Source: Batkoa obscura (taxonomy: Eukaryota > Entomophthoromycota > Entomophthoromycetes > Entomophthorales > Batkoaceae). Taken from it: DNA of 64,000 nucleotides. The translations under genes were made by a program, and so were the position numbers. Numbering within the stretch: the stretch's first letter is position 1; every line of letters begins with the position of its first letter. The stretch is from positions 62,001-126,000 of the forward strand of contig JASVEC010000005.1 of assembly GCA_030770535.1 (NCBI GenBank). The letters are read 5' to 3'. A model generated the notes under the pieces. The model searched no databases. It was not told the DNA's origin and was given only the letters and a program-made list of their open reading frames with translations. Positions 45,174 to 56,874 of this stretch are shown here, piece after piece.

Positions 45174-45734
45174 ATGCAAGTAAAAAAAGATTTAAAAGCG
45201 GACATTTTATTCCAACAATTAAAACAAGAGCTAAAGAAACAGGAGGATACAAGCAAGTTTAATAAGATAAAGGGTTTGTTTATTATTTCAATCTTTAACA
45301 AAGGGAAGTATGAAAAAGATTGGTAAGTTTATTTTCTGTTTATTTAGACCACTTTAATGTTCAACTATTTTTTGAGTTTTTTAGGTACATGTATTTTCAA
45401 GGTAAATTTTAAAGTCTTACCTACCAATAATAATTCTAATTAAACTCATAAAGGAAATAATGAAGCCCCAATAATAACTGATGTTCGCTCAACAATTAAC
45501 ACGACTTCTAATCAGCAGAAAACAGCCATCGTCATAATAGAGTTAGAAGATAAAGATTTAGTGAATTTTGTAGCGGGAGGGATTAGTGGTATTCAAGGTA
45601 TTATGTCTGGTAGAGTTAAAATTGTAGGAGACTTTAATTTGGCTCAGCAACTTGAAGCTTTATTCCTTGAACTTGGAGGTGTGGAGAAAACAATGTTGTA
45701 TATTAAGAGTGGACAAGTGCAATCAAAGCTTTAA
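45174..45734 (+). CDS. SCP2 sterol-carrier-domain protein
   Basis: Small lipid-transfer-type protein. Exon 1 is MQVKKDLKADILFQQLKQEL through GKYEKDW. A short micro-exon (YMYFQ) is followed by a final exon carrying the SCP2 signature DKDLVNFVAGGISGIQGIMS, GRVKIVGDFNLAQQLEALFL and ending VQSKL. The pattern D-L-x-x-x-x-x-G...F/I-M-x-G-K/R-(V/I)-K-I-x-G matches sterol carrier protein 2. No PTS1 tripeptide is present: the C-terminus is SKL-like only in that its last three residues are S-K-L, which is in fact a canonical peroxisomal targeting signal. A peroxisomal location is therefore likely. The ATG is preceded directly by TATAACAG, so a 5'-UTR intron is possible. About 125-130 residues. Confidence 0.82.
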
Positions 45735-46414
45735 TTAAAGTTAAGTTTACCATGCAGATGTTGTAATTTTTAATTGAATTTATTTCATTTTTTTAATTTT
45801 ACGCAAATTTTAATATTAAATAGCTTTAATGAGGCTTAAAAATTGATTTATTCAGCATGCTAAATATAATAAAATATTTATAACAGGCGTTAGATAAAAA
45901 TGCATTTATTTCAAAGTATAAATATCATAAAGTATTATTTAACGATTATAGTTATAACTATTTAAAAGGCAAGTAACTTAACAAATAAAACATAAAAATG
46001 TTTGAACAACATTATCAACTTAAATTACATTTACAGATTACGATTTAATTTAAACAAATAAAATAATAAGAATAAGATCCCCAAATTAAGAAGAATTTAT
46101 TAGAGTTAACTTCATAATGACATCTATTAACATAATCCTCAAGAGAAACCGTGCAAGCCAATAAATTGATTTGAACAGCAAAGTAACCAGATCTAAACGA
46201 ATGAAATCAAAAAAAGTCGGCAAATGATTGGCACAAAAATATTTTAGAAAAGTAACGGAACTAAAAAGTAAAAAAAGGGTAACAGCAAAGTTTAAATTGA
46301 CTCAAAAAACAACTTAATAAAATTGAAGAAATACCAGAGCCCCACTTGGATCAAAAATCCAAGCCAAAATTATTTAAAAGAATTTCTACTTCTCTATCAA
46401 TTAAGTTCAATTCA
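45735..46414. other. Intergenic interval
   Basis: 680 bp upstream of MO25. The part from 46080 to 46340 is a little richer in G/C, but I recognise no RNA gene or repeat in it. Confidence 0.4.
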
Positions 46415-47879
46415 ATGAATTTTTTATTTAAATCAAAGAACAAATCCCCTGCTGAACTCGTTAAAGTGGTTAGAGAAACTATCCCTAAGCTAGAACACGG
46501 TGATAAAAGAAAAGTATTGTTATATATCACATTATTATTATTCTTTGTTTATTTTTATTTCAAATAGGCAAAAGAAGAAGTAGCAAAATGTTTATCTTCA
46601 ATGAAGGTAATATTGTTTGGGGATGGAGGTAACTAAACAATTGAATAAAGGTTTAAAGAAGACTAATTTAAATTGAAAGATAACGAACCATCGATGGAAC
46701 TAGTAGCCCAATTATCTCAAGAAATCTATAACAATGATTTATTATCTATTTTGATTAACAATATCTCTCGTCTTGAGTTTGAAGTAAGTTTATAGAAAAG
46801 CATAAAATATATAGTAAATCTAAATTATGTAGACTCGTAAAGATGTAGCACAGATATTTAACAACTTGCTAAGAAGAAAGATCGGATCTAGATTACCAAC
46901 TGTTGAATATTTAGCTAATAGAGAAAAGATTTTATTTCTATTATTAAAAGGGTAAGTATCTAAGGTTCGACGAAACACATTATTGACAGTCATTAATACA
47001 TCCTTAATAGGTATGAAACAGCAGAAATAGCATTAAATTGCGGGATGGTGTTGAGAGAATGCTTTCGTTATGAACCATTAGCACAAATCATACTAAACTC
47101 AGAAGCCTTTTTTGATTTTTTTAACTATGTCGAAACAGGTACCTTTGATATTGCTTCCGATGCTTTTGCCTCATTTAGAGTAAGAATAACTCGACTAATT
47201 ATCATAAAGGACATCTTTTAATATTATTATCAGGAAATTTTAACTCGTCATAAAAAATTAGTATCCCAGTTTTTAGAAGCTAACTATGATAGAGTAAATT
47301 GTTATTAGTTGATAATTTGATTGATTGACTAACGTGCTTTATTTATAGTTTTTTGAAGAATATCAAAAGTTACTTAATTCGCCAAATTACGTTACCAAAA
47401 GACAGTCCTTAAAGGTAATTTTTATTTTATTTAATAATATAAATAATTAATAATCGATATTTTTAGCTACTAAATGAGATTTTATTGGAACGTTCTAATT
47501 TTACGATTATGACCCGCTATATTTCCGTTGGGGATACGCTCAAATTAATGATGAATTTATTAAGGGATAAAAGTCGTAACATTCAATTCGAAGCATTTCA
47601 TGTATTTAAAGTAAATTATTAATATCATATAATAAAAATAATGTTAATGTAATCTAATAGGTGTTCGTTGCTAATCCTAATAAAAGCAAGCCAGTTTTGG
47701 ATATATTGACCAAAAATAAAGACAAATTGGAGACTTTCTTAACTAATTTTCACAACGATCGTAATGGTAAAGTTAATAGCTATTATATGTTAATCAACTT
47801 ATATTAACATATTCATTTAGATGACCAACAGTTCCATGACGAAAAGGCATTTTTATTAAAGCAAATCCAAAAGCTCTAA
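46415..47879 (+). CDS. Mo25/CAB39 scaffold protein (Hym1-like)
   Basis: Armadillo-like scaffold that activates STE20/GCK-family kinases; in fungi (Hym1, Pmo25) it is a RAM/MOR-network component controlling polarity and cell separation. It starts [20 protein letters not shown], matching the M-x-F-x-F-x-K-x-x-K-S-P start of the family. The frame stays open further upstream to 46346, but no upstream ATG exists. Diagnostic blocks follow: [105 protein letters not shown] and [14 protein letters not shown]. Ends [12 protein letters not shown] at 47879. About ten exons, introns of about 50 nt; about 335 residues, the usual length. Confidence 0.96.
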
Positions 47880-48089
47880 TAATTTAATCTTTCTTTTTAA
47901 TTATAATCTTACTCATTTTATAGTAATAAATTAATAATCATTTTAACTTTGCCTTTTTTATTTTAAATTTATTCCTATAGCTTCAGTTCTGTTACTATGA
48001 GTTCACTGCATTTAATTGGCTTAGATTTGACTCTTGTTTACTATTTATTTTATTTTTTAATCATTTATCTAATATTGAATTTAATAAAT

Positions 48090-48608
48090 ATGGTAAATAA
48101 AATCAACATTAACACAATTTAAATACTGATTGAACTACAGATACCAAACATATCCTCGGCAACAATCTTAACTTTAGAAGAACTATTTCAACAATACGAT
48201 CAAGACAATGATGGATATATATCAGCCTCAGATCTAAGTCTAACACTTGAGCAAACGGGTGCTTCCGTGAGCCCTGAAGAGATTGAAAAGATGATAGCTT
48301 TAGGCGACATTGATAATCGAGGGAAACTGGATAAAGAAGAGTTTATCTTATTATTTTACAATTTATTTGAAAAAAAAGAAGAAAGTGATGATAATTTTAA
48401 TCTATTTAAATTACTAGAAAATGGGGAAAGTGGGTTTATTGATGCTGGACAGTTGGGAATGGTACTAGTAGCATTGAATAGTGAACTAATACAAGGGATT
48501 AAAGAGGATCAATTGGAACAAAGCGTTTTGGAACTTATTAGGGAAGTGGATTTGGACGGGGATTCGGTTATTAATTATAACGAGTTTTTAAAGATTATGG
48601 TAATTTAA
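48090..48608 (+). CDS. EF-hand calcium-binding protein (calmodulin/centrin-like)
   Basis: About 155 residues with four EF-hand units in calmodulin spacing. Loop 1 is DQDNDGYISASDL (canonical). Loop 2 is DIDNRGKLDKEEF (Arg at a usually acidic or Gly-adjacent position but usable). Loop 3 is ENGESGFIDAGQL (degenerate). Loop 4 is DLDGDSVINYNEF (near-canonical). The open frame begins at 48144 without a good ATG. The best model is a first exon consisting only of the start codon at 48090-48092, followed by an intron of about 50 nt (GTAAATAAA...CTACAG) and then IPNISSATILTLEELFQQYD. A last intron after KIM, adding a short Asn-rich tail, is possible; otherwise it ends MVI at 48608. Too diverged to call calmodulin itself. 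Confidence 0.78.
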
Positions 48609-48716
48609 AATTATTATTTAAATAAGTTTATTTATTTTTTATTTTAGAATAATAATAATCATGAGCATTAAAAAATTATAACTTTATTTAGTTTATTCTA
48701 TGTTTTTAGGGTAAAT

Positions 48717-49230
48717 TTATTCAAAGCGTACCTTCTTCTTTATCTATTTAAAATTAAAGTTTTATTATTATCATCAATCTTATTGATTTACCTTTTTTGC
48801 ATTCTTATTGGTAGTAGTAGTATTTATAGGTTCACTATTATTTGTGATGCTGTTTTTATTTATAGCAGTATCCTTATTTTCAGTGACACTTTTTGTATTA
48901 TTCTTATTTTTGTTTTTAGCTATCAACTTTTTCTTCATTTCTTCCAACTTCTTGTTTCTTTCACTTTTTCGAATCTCCTTTTGCTCCTCTTTCTCTTTTA
49001 AATATTGTTGTTTTGAGCTCTAAATAAATTAGATTCCATGTCATTTTGTTATATAAATTATTATTACTTCTTTTAGCTTCTTGTTATTTATTGCTTCGTT
49101 TTGTTTTTCAATAATTCCGCCCATAATTTTAAGCATATCTTCCTTGAATAATCAAACCTTTTAGTTTTATTTTATTAGTTAATATTACTATAGTTACTCT
49201 CTCTACATATTTAGTTGCTTTCTTTTTCAT
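48717..49230 (-). CDS. Small Lys/Glu-rich nuclear-type protein, unassigned
   Basis: Not recognised by name. Four exons join in frame on the minus strand. They read MKKKATKYVER, then EDMLKIMGGIIEKQNEAINN, then a charged coiled-coil-like stretch (SSKQQYLKEKEEQKEIRKSE, KKLEEMKKKLIAKNKNKNNT) with a Ser/Asn/Thr-rich linker, and finally IKKKVRFE at the stop (48717). Introns have GTAACT, GTAATA and GTAAAT donors and TTCAAG, ATTTAG or AATAG acceptors; frame conservation over three introns is the evidence for a real gene. The basic coil plus a terminal K-x-V-x-F motif resembles small ribosome-biogenesis or chromatin proteins, and V-x-F could be a PP1-docking (RVxF-like) motif. Both readings are inference. 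Convergent with the EF-hand gene. Confidence 0.6.
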
Positions 49231-49442
49231 TTTTGAATAGGTTTAATTATTGAAAAATAAAAATAAAAATAAAAAAGTTATTTTTTAGATTTTTTAAATA
49301 AAACTGGTAGGTTTTATTGGTCTAATCCAAATTTTATATTCTTGCTCAAATCTAAAATAGTAGCTAGTCTTTACACAAAAATCATTACAATCATTTTATA
49401 GTGAATTTCATCTAATAAAATTTCTTTCAAAATCTATCTCTA

Positions 49443-49547
49443 TATGAGGGTGTTTTTTTTGGTTTCATTATTTTTTCCATTTTTTAAGCGTTATTTGAGC
49501 GGAAAGATTGTTAGTAAAATTCTTAAACAAAAAAATACTTCCCCATA
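49443..49547 (+). mobile_element. MITE copy 9 (left member of a tail-to-tail pair)
   Basis: 105 bp. Left TATGAGGGTGTTTTTTTTGG, right ATACTTCCCCATA, internal GCGTTATTTGAGCGGAAAG. Its right TA (49546-49547) is also the left TA of copy 10. Confidence 0.9.
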
Positions 49548-49650
49548 TTGGGATATATTCTTTTGTTTAAGAATTTTACTAACAATTTTTCCACTCAAAT
49601 AGCACTTAAGAAATGGAAAAAGTAATGAAGCCAGAAAAAACACCCCCATA
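49546..49650 (-). mobile_element. MITE copy 10 (right member of the pair)
   Basis: 105 bp, opposite orientation to copy 9. Left TATTGGGATATATTCTTTTG, right AAAAAACACCCCCATA, internal CACTCAAATAGCACTTAAG. The two copies form a 208-bp near-palindrome. Confidence 0.9.
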
Positions 49651-50656
49651 AAATGCAGCATTATAACTAAAATGGTTGTCTTTATATAACAGGTTCAAAT
49701 AAATGAATTTAAATACTCAGTAAAGTATCAGACCCCTGTTAAAATTAATAAAAGTCAACTTTGTAAGATTTAAAGTTTGCTTAATGTAGTTTTTCACTTA
49801 TAATATCTTGCTTATAGCTTTATTTAATTTTATAAATAGAATTAATCATTAAAGAAATTTAATCTAAATAACTGCTTTGAATAAAATCAATTTCTATGAA
49901 AAAAACAAATCCAGTTAATAAAGGCAGCCAAAGCCAATATAAAAAGATAGATACCTTAAACAACCTTTAATTTAAAATGATATATCAAATTCTATTTAAA
50001 AATGATTTTGTTATCACTATTGTTTTTAATTTTTTTCTCTGCAATTTGGGATATGCCTTGCTTCTTTTATGTAAGCTATTTTAATTTTATTTAAAGGGAA
50101 TGTAAATCACTGGCTTAGAATAAGAATATTGTCCTAATTTAAATCAAAGGTGAAGTTGAAAAAAACAGTTGTTAGCGCTTTAGAGAAATGCAGTAATTTG
50201 GTTTAATGGAATAATGTTTAAATAAATTCAAAAGTATGCAATGGTCGCAGTACTCATAAATTTTAAGCTTAATTTTCTACTGCCAAGTAGTCTTAAGAAC
50301 TAATGAAAGCAAATTAATATTATCTTATTTTTAAATTCTGGAATTCCAAGTCTTTATTGTTCAAAAGCCAAACTTTAAATTAAAATAATAACAAGAATTA
50401 AGATGAAAAAATGTTACTTGTTGAGCAATAAACGCCAACGGTAATTTTTTTAAATAGTTCTATTTAGAACATGAGGCTAACTTTGATTTCATCCAAAAGC
50501 ACAAAAAATCATGGCAATTACCAATGAAATTGAGGGAATTATTACTTCGAAAGTTACACATTAGAGAGTGTAATAACTTGCATGGAAAGTTAAGAACAAG
50601 TTAAAAGCAAATAAATTGACTTTATTAGAGTTAAACTTTAATACTTTTAATAAAAA
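49651..50656. other. Gene-free interval
   Basis: About 1 kb upstream of TVP18. The stretch 50400-50620 is less AT-rich than its surroundings but has no open frame of note and no recognisable RNA. Confidence 0.4.
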
Positions 50657-51504
50657 ATGGTAGATATTAAATCTGAATTTCAATCAGGACAGTTTACACT
50701 TTATGGTCAATGGTAAGCATAATAATAAATTTGATATATATCTCACAGTACATAATAATATTAATGATGATGCTTTATGTAATTTATATTAACGTTGATT
50801 TAATTAGGACCGGACTTCTTAGTTCAATATGTAAATCTTATATTAAAAATAATAGAAAGCATTAACTTAATTATCAAATAGTACTGATCATTCTTGGTAT
50901 CGTGTGCTTCATTTCCGTCATTATTTTCTCGATACTATCTTTGTAATTAGTACTTCAGTTTTAAGCTATAAAGTTTTAATTGTTTTTAGTATATTCTCAG
51001 GAATCATTTTATTATTAGAAATTCCATTGTTTGTTAAGGTAAGTTTGTAATTACATAAAAAATGAGACCGATATTAAATATCAAATGTATAGGTTATTCC
51101 AGGAGGACCAAAGATGTAGGTTTAAACCAAAGATTTATTTTATGTTTATTAATTACTTTTTAGCCAAACTTTCATAGATTATTTTGAAAATCATTACTTC
51201 CGTGGAGCTTTATATTTAGCGTAAATTTTTGTTATTTATTTAAAATGAATTTTTAATTTCTATTTAGTTTCTCTGTCATTATCTTTTTATCCACCTTACA
51301 AGCTAGTACCTTCCTTATTTTACCTGGTATTACTCTCTTAGCTACTTCAGCTTGTTACTGTAAGTATTTATATTTGATTCTTTATACACGCTAATCATTT
51401 ATTATGTATATCTAGTTGTTGCTGGTTTTAAACATCAAGAAAGAGTTACTTCTTCCCTTTTAGGTGGCACTGGGGTTATAGCTGGTGCTCAATCTTTAGC
51501 TTAG
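50657..51504 (+). CDS. TVP18: Golgi membrane protein Tvp18
   Basis: Fungal late-Golgi tetraspan protein co-purifying with Tlg2 compartments, related to the animal calcium channel/endocytosis protein Flower. It starts MVDIKSEFQSGQFTLYGQW, matching the F-x-x-x-x-F-(S/T)-(I/L)-Y-G-Q-W-T-G opening of Tvp18. After splicing it continues TGLLSSI and a helix ILGIVCFISVIIFSILS, then FSGIILLLEIPLFVK (a membrane helix containing the conserved E-(I/V)-P), FIDYFENHYFRGALYLA, helices around FLSTLQASTFLILPGITLLA, and the diagnostic FVAGFKHQERVTSSLLGGTG near the end. At least six introns of about 45-70 nt; some small exons are tentative. About 165-175 residues. Four predicted transmembrane segments. Confidence 0.85.
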
Positions 51505-51673
51505 CTTTTTATAAATATTAAATTTAAAGCATTCTTTTTCTACATTTTTTAAATTTTAGTGGTAATAGTAAAAATACTAAGACATAAATAACTAATAATA
51601 TAAAGTAATGCTGATAAAGTTTTATTCAAAAATAAAATGGATAAATAAACAAAGAGTAAGAATATATATATAA

Positions 51674-53713
51674 TTATCTCCAAGGATCTAAAACTGGCTC
51701 ATTAAATGTTGAATAATCGTTCACTTCTCTATTAACTAATCGTTTTAGTTCATTCTTCCAATCTTCTCTTGACGTTCCAACTAAATTTGATCCCCAAGGT
51801 GACGAACTTAATGAATCACTACGTAAAACTGGGGTTGGATTTAGATTAGGTGTACTGCTGTTAGTAGTATTACTATTACTGTTACTTGGTTCCCCAGTAT
51901 GATTAATAGACTCCAAAATAGCATCACTTGAATTACTTTTTAAATTGTTCTTATTTGTTTCTGTTTGAGATAGATTAGGCGTAGGCGTAGAATAATTTTT
52001 ATTATGATGAATGCTATTATTAACACTATTCTTGTTTTTATTGACATTGTTATTACTATAATTAAATTTTATAAACGATTCAATTGTTGGTATATTATAA
52101 TCCCCATATGAAAATACCCTTGAATTTTTGTATAATTCTTCTGCTACTTCATCTTCCATAACAGAATCAAATGTAATTGAACTTAATAAATCATTTTCAT
52201 TTCTATTATCGTTTGAATTTATAGCGGAATGGTTTGGTTTACCTTGTGCACCTTTAATCCAATATTTATGCTGCCCATTTGATGAATATCTCAATCCAGC
52301 TTTCAATCGATTATTTAATCCACTTTCTGTAATTGGGGCACCTTCTGCAGGCTCAAATGCACGATAGTTAAATTTAGTGCCCGAATAAGTCTCTACGGAA
52401 TCTAAGATGATATCTTTGATACCTATTGCATCTCTTATCGCATAAAATATCTTTAATCTCACTAAAATACCATTTTTGGGCATATAATCCTTGTATGTAA
52501 ATGCATACCAATGCGCTATGGCCCCAAATAATAATTCTATACATATCAAGGCATCTTGTAAGGCTACAGCTGTATGCTCTTCTGTCAATCCATTCCCTTT
52601 ATTAATTTATTAGCTATTAGTAATAATATGAGTAATTAAAGATCGTTATTACCCAGGTGCACTAAACCAGTAGAAACTAAAGCGGAAATCACCAATCCTT
52701 GCCAAAAAGAAAAGAAAACAATGGCTTTTACACATAAAAATTTAGCCAAAGGACTAACAAACAATAAGTCTATATTAACAAACATATTGAATGAACTTAC
52801 TTGTATTCTTTAATATCATTTTTGATTGTTTGAAATAAAAATACTAAGCAATATAAACTAATACAAACGGAAATATTATAAACAAAAGTTATATAAAAAT
52901 AACCAGAATAAATTGACAAATCATTCTCATCATAGTTGTTGGTATATTTCAATACCATAGTAATAATTGCTATCATCGGCTTAATATACACATATTGTAG
53001 AATACCTCTCTGTAGATATTTTTAGTATTTTGTTTTTATTTTATATTGTTTTGCTTACTTTTAATGATAAAAACGAATAAGGATCTCCAACCTATAATAC
53101 TGTTTAATATAATCATATTTTAATATATTCTATTCTATTTACCTCCATCTCCTTTGAAAAATAATAAGCAGGCCATAAATGTTTAATTGGTGCTCTACCA
53201 TATAATTTTCTCAGTAACGCCCTTTCTCCTCCCATATAATTAATCATTAGATTAAAAAAACAATAAATTACAAAAGCCTAATTAAAATTAATAAAAGTAT
53301 TACGTATTGATGAATTAATTACTTCATAAATATCTCTTATTGCATCCACATAAAATGCTGCATTTAATGATACTAAACTAATCCATGAGGACATGGCATA
53401 TACTGGTACCCTAAGTTTTATTTGTTATTTTATATTATTATCAAATATAATATCTGCCTACATCCATTTTATTCTGATAATATATCTTTGTAAGTGCTAA
53501 GATGAATCAATAATATGAGTACCATTATTTTTATAAATTTTAAATTCGTACCGGTTTCGTATAATTTTTAAGGTGTGAAATCATTGCAATGATCGAAACC
53601 AAACTAGCCAAAATCGAAAACACCAAACATATATTGATAATAGTTTCTCCTAACTCAGCTCCAGACCCTCCTTCGCCCCATTCTTCCTTGTCTTGCTCCC
53701 ATTTGATTATCAT
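51674..53713 (-). CDS. TMEM184/organic solute transporter Ost-alpha family membrane protein
   Basis: Seven-helix membrane protein of the Solute_trans_a family, found on vacuolar or endosomal membranes in several fungi and plants. It starts MIIKWEQDKEEWGEGGSGAE at 53713, then a first helix (IINICLVFSILASLVSIIAM) and the family H-x-x-x-Y segment (SHLKNYTKP). Later exons carry QRGILQYVYIKP-type sequence, and the hallmark CIELLFGAIAHWYAFTYKDY lies in the last exon (52480-52570). After the membrane domain comes a cytosolic tail of about 250 residues, Asn/Ser/Thr-rich with low complexity, ending FNEPVLDPWR at 51674. About seven introns. Transported substrate is unknown. Confidence 0.87.
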
Positions 53714-55117
53714 ACTTTTATTTTTTCTTGATTAACAAAATGAATTAAATAGTAAAATAAAAATGATGGAATTTTAGGTCATTTTTTTAAATTAACGGTT
53801 TTTATGTAATAGTTTGCTAGTTACTAAAAAACTTCATTTATCACAGACATTGGTATCTAAGACAAATTTAATGAGTTTGGCTTTAGGCTTAGCCTGTTTT
53901 CTTAAAACTTGATTTTCAAATTTCAAATTTAGTATATTAGTTTAGTTTATATACAAATTCCTTTTTAAAATTTAAATATCAATGAAAACCATGTATTATT
54001 TTTATCTATACAGTTCATTTACCATTCTTGACATTTTAATACCATATCAACTTGTATATTTCGACATCATTTTATAAAATATATCTTGAGCCAAATATCC
54101 CATCACTTTATAAAGTTATTATAATCAATTATCAAATTTTGCCCAACTGTAAAACTTTTTTAAACCAATAGTGTTCATTTATTTGTTATATTAACTTCAA
54201 ACTAATAATATTTGCTATATTTTTCCACCATATCTTGAAATTCTGGAGGGTACCGCCACCATATTGCCAATTAGTGATATCAATAAGCTTATTATCTCTA
54301 AGGATAAAAGATTTATACCTTAAATAGTTATGATAAAACATAATCTAAATAGTCGGTATTTTCGTTTTACTAATAGCTGCTTTCCCATATATATAATAGT
54401 TGATTTAGTATAACATAGCATCATTTAATTTTCTACACCCTACTCCTGATTTATAACCTTAGTTAAATCAAAAACGTTATACATTTACCCTACAGCTTTT
54501 TGTTGTAATATTAGAGTACGTTTTCCTAAATTTTTAAATGGTATACCAACAAAAATCATATTTTTATATTCTTTGTTCCCCATTTATAAAAGGTTTTTAA
54601 AAATTAATTAAATGCATTAGCGGCTTGTTGTATCTCATACTTGTGTAGATAAGTTCTTCATTTTTCTGAACTAGAGATGTTTTCCCTTTTGATTTCTATG
54701 TTACATACTGCTGCATAGTCCCCTTTTACTTGATTATAAATGGCAAGTGCATTGCAACCTTTAAGATTCGTTAAGTCTTCCCATCTTCTTGGTAGTGCTT
54801 GAATTAAATTAAAACTTTAAGTGCTGTCTGTTTTTTCAATTGATGAATTTCAAAGAAGATTCAGATTAAAGGGATCTTAATTTTGTAATAAAAGATTTGA
54901 TTGTTCCTATGCTAAGTATATTACTAATGTATATGTATATTTGATTAAACTCATTGTATTTATTGACATTTTAACAATAATGAATTTTTCCTAAAAATTT
55001 ACTAGCCAATAACAGTACGTCATCTCAAAAATTTACTCTTCTAAGCTTTAAAGAAGCATTTTAATTTTTTATTTCAACTAGATTTTATTTTTTAAATAAA
55101 AATAATTAAAGAAAACA
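53714..55117. other. Divergent intergenic region between TMEM184 and RPT4
   Basis: 1.4 kb with no gene, MITE or RNA recognised. I found no perfect proteasome-associated control element (GGTGGCAAA) in front of RPT4. Confidence 0.45.
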
Positions 55118-56628
55118 ATGTCACAACCAAGCACTAGTGGAATGGCCTTAGACTCACGTCGAGTCAAAGTACTCAAAGAATACCGCAAAAAAATTGGCGA
55201 ACATAGGGAGTTAGATGATAAATTAAGAGAACGTAGGTGAATAAAACTTAATGATTTTTAAATTCTAACCAATTATTAGTTCGTCTTGGTTTAAGGGACC
55301 AAGCTAAATCCTTTGATAAGAGTGAAAACGATATCAAAGCTTTACAAAGTATTGGTCAAGTGGTTGGGGAAGTACTTATACAATTGGATGATGATAGATG
55401 TAATTCAAATTAATCGAAATTTTTAACAGTATCTAATATACTTTATTTTAGTTATTGTTAAAGCTTCAAGTGGACCTAGATATGTAGTAGGATGTCAAAA
55501 AAAAATTGACAAAACAAAACTTAAAATCGGCTCTCGTGTTACTTTAGATATGACTACTTTAACCGTAATGAGACATCTTCCAACTGAAGTTGATCCTTTA
55601 GTTTACAATATGACTTTGGAAGACCCTGGAGATATTTCATTTGCTGGTATTGGTGGTTTATCCGAACAGATTCGTGAACTGAGAGAGGTAATTATAATTT
55701 TCGCATATAACATATATAATATAACATTATATTGTAAATAGGTTATTGAGCTTCCATTAATGAATCCAGAATTATTTTTAAGAGTTGGAGTTAAACCACC
55801 AAAAGGAGTACTCTTATATGGACCTCCTGGAACTGGTAAAACGTTATTAGCAAGAGCAGTCGCTTCTTCGTTAGAAACCAATTTCTTAAAAGTGGTTTCA
55901 TCTGCCATCGTTGATAAATATATTGGTGAATCAGCACGTTTGATTCGTGAAATGTTTAGTAATTTTAACAGCTTAATATTTTTTATTAAACGTTAACATT
56001 ATCTTAGGTTACGCTAAAGAGCATGAACCATGTATTATTTTTATGGACGAAATTGATGCGATTGGAGGACGTCGATTATCAGAAGGTACTTCAGCTGATA
56101 GAGAGATTCAACGTACTTTAATGGAATTACTTAATCAAATGGATGGGTTTGATTACCTTGGTAAGACTAAAATTATCATGGCTACAAATCGACCAGATAC
56201 TCTTGACCCCGCTCTCCTTCGTCCTGGTAGATTAGATCGTAAAATTGAAATTCCACTTCCTAATGAACAGGGCCGTATGGAAGTATTGAAAATTCACGCC
56301 TCCCCTATTACTAAGCATGGTGAAATAGGTAAGTTTATTTTACTTTCTAGAAAGCAGGAATTAAATGAGTTTTAGATTATGAAGCCGTAATCAAGCTTGC
56401 TGATGGTTTTAATGGAGCTGATTTACGTAATGTTTGTACAGAAGCAGGTAAGATCAATTTTTAAATATTTATTGAAAAACATTTGTTAAAAAATATTGAA
56501 TTATTTTAGGTATGTTCGCGTTGAGAGAGGAAAGAGAATACGTAGTACAAGAAGACTTTATGAAAGCTGTACGTAAGGTTGCAGAATCTAAAAAATTGGA
56601 AACCAAACTTGATTATGAAACTATTTAG
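55118..56628 (+). CDS. RPT4: 26S proteasome regulatory ATPase Rpt4 (PSMC6)
   Basis: AAA ATPase of the 19S base ring that unfolds substrates and opens the 20S gate. Exons give [20 protein letters not shown], a coiled-coil N-terminus ([20 protein letters not shown]), the OB-fold ([40 protein letters not shown]), then [20 protein letters not shown]. Walker A is [20 protein letters not shown] and Walker B is [20 protein letters not shown]. The second region of homology is [20 protein letters not shown]. The C-terminus reads [20 protein letters not shown] and ends YETI, without the HbYX motif, as expected for Rpt4. Seven or so short introns. Sequence signatures ([20 protein letters not shown]) distinguish Rpt4 from the other Rpt subunits. 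Confidence 0.97.
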
Positions 56629-56874
56629 TTTGCCTTTTATAAGAATTTCCCTCTCACTCCCTACCCTACAGCGTATCCCATGGTAAATAAATTTTTTTGA
56701 CCTTTCACTAAGCTAATGCTTTATTTGCGTATGCCTTTATTGATTTAATATTTATTTAAACTATTCAAAGAAAAAACTCCAACTATTAATTTATGTGTTT
56801 TCGCCAATACATATATATATATATAATGAAATTATAGCCAAAAGGATTTTATTAAAAAGTACTTTATTATTGAA

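Noticed and set aside
46346-46414. Upstream extension of the MO25 frame
   Set aside because: It would need a TTG start; the ATG at 46415 gives the conserved family N-terminus.
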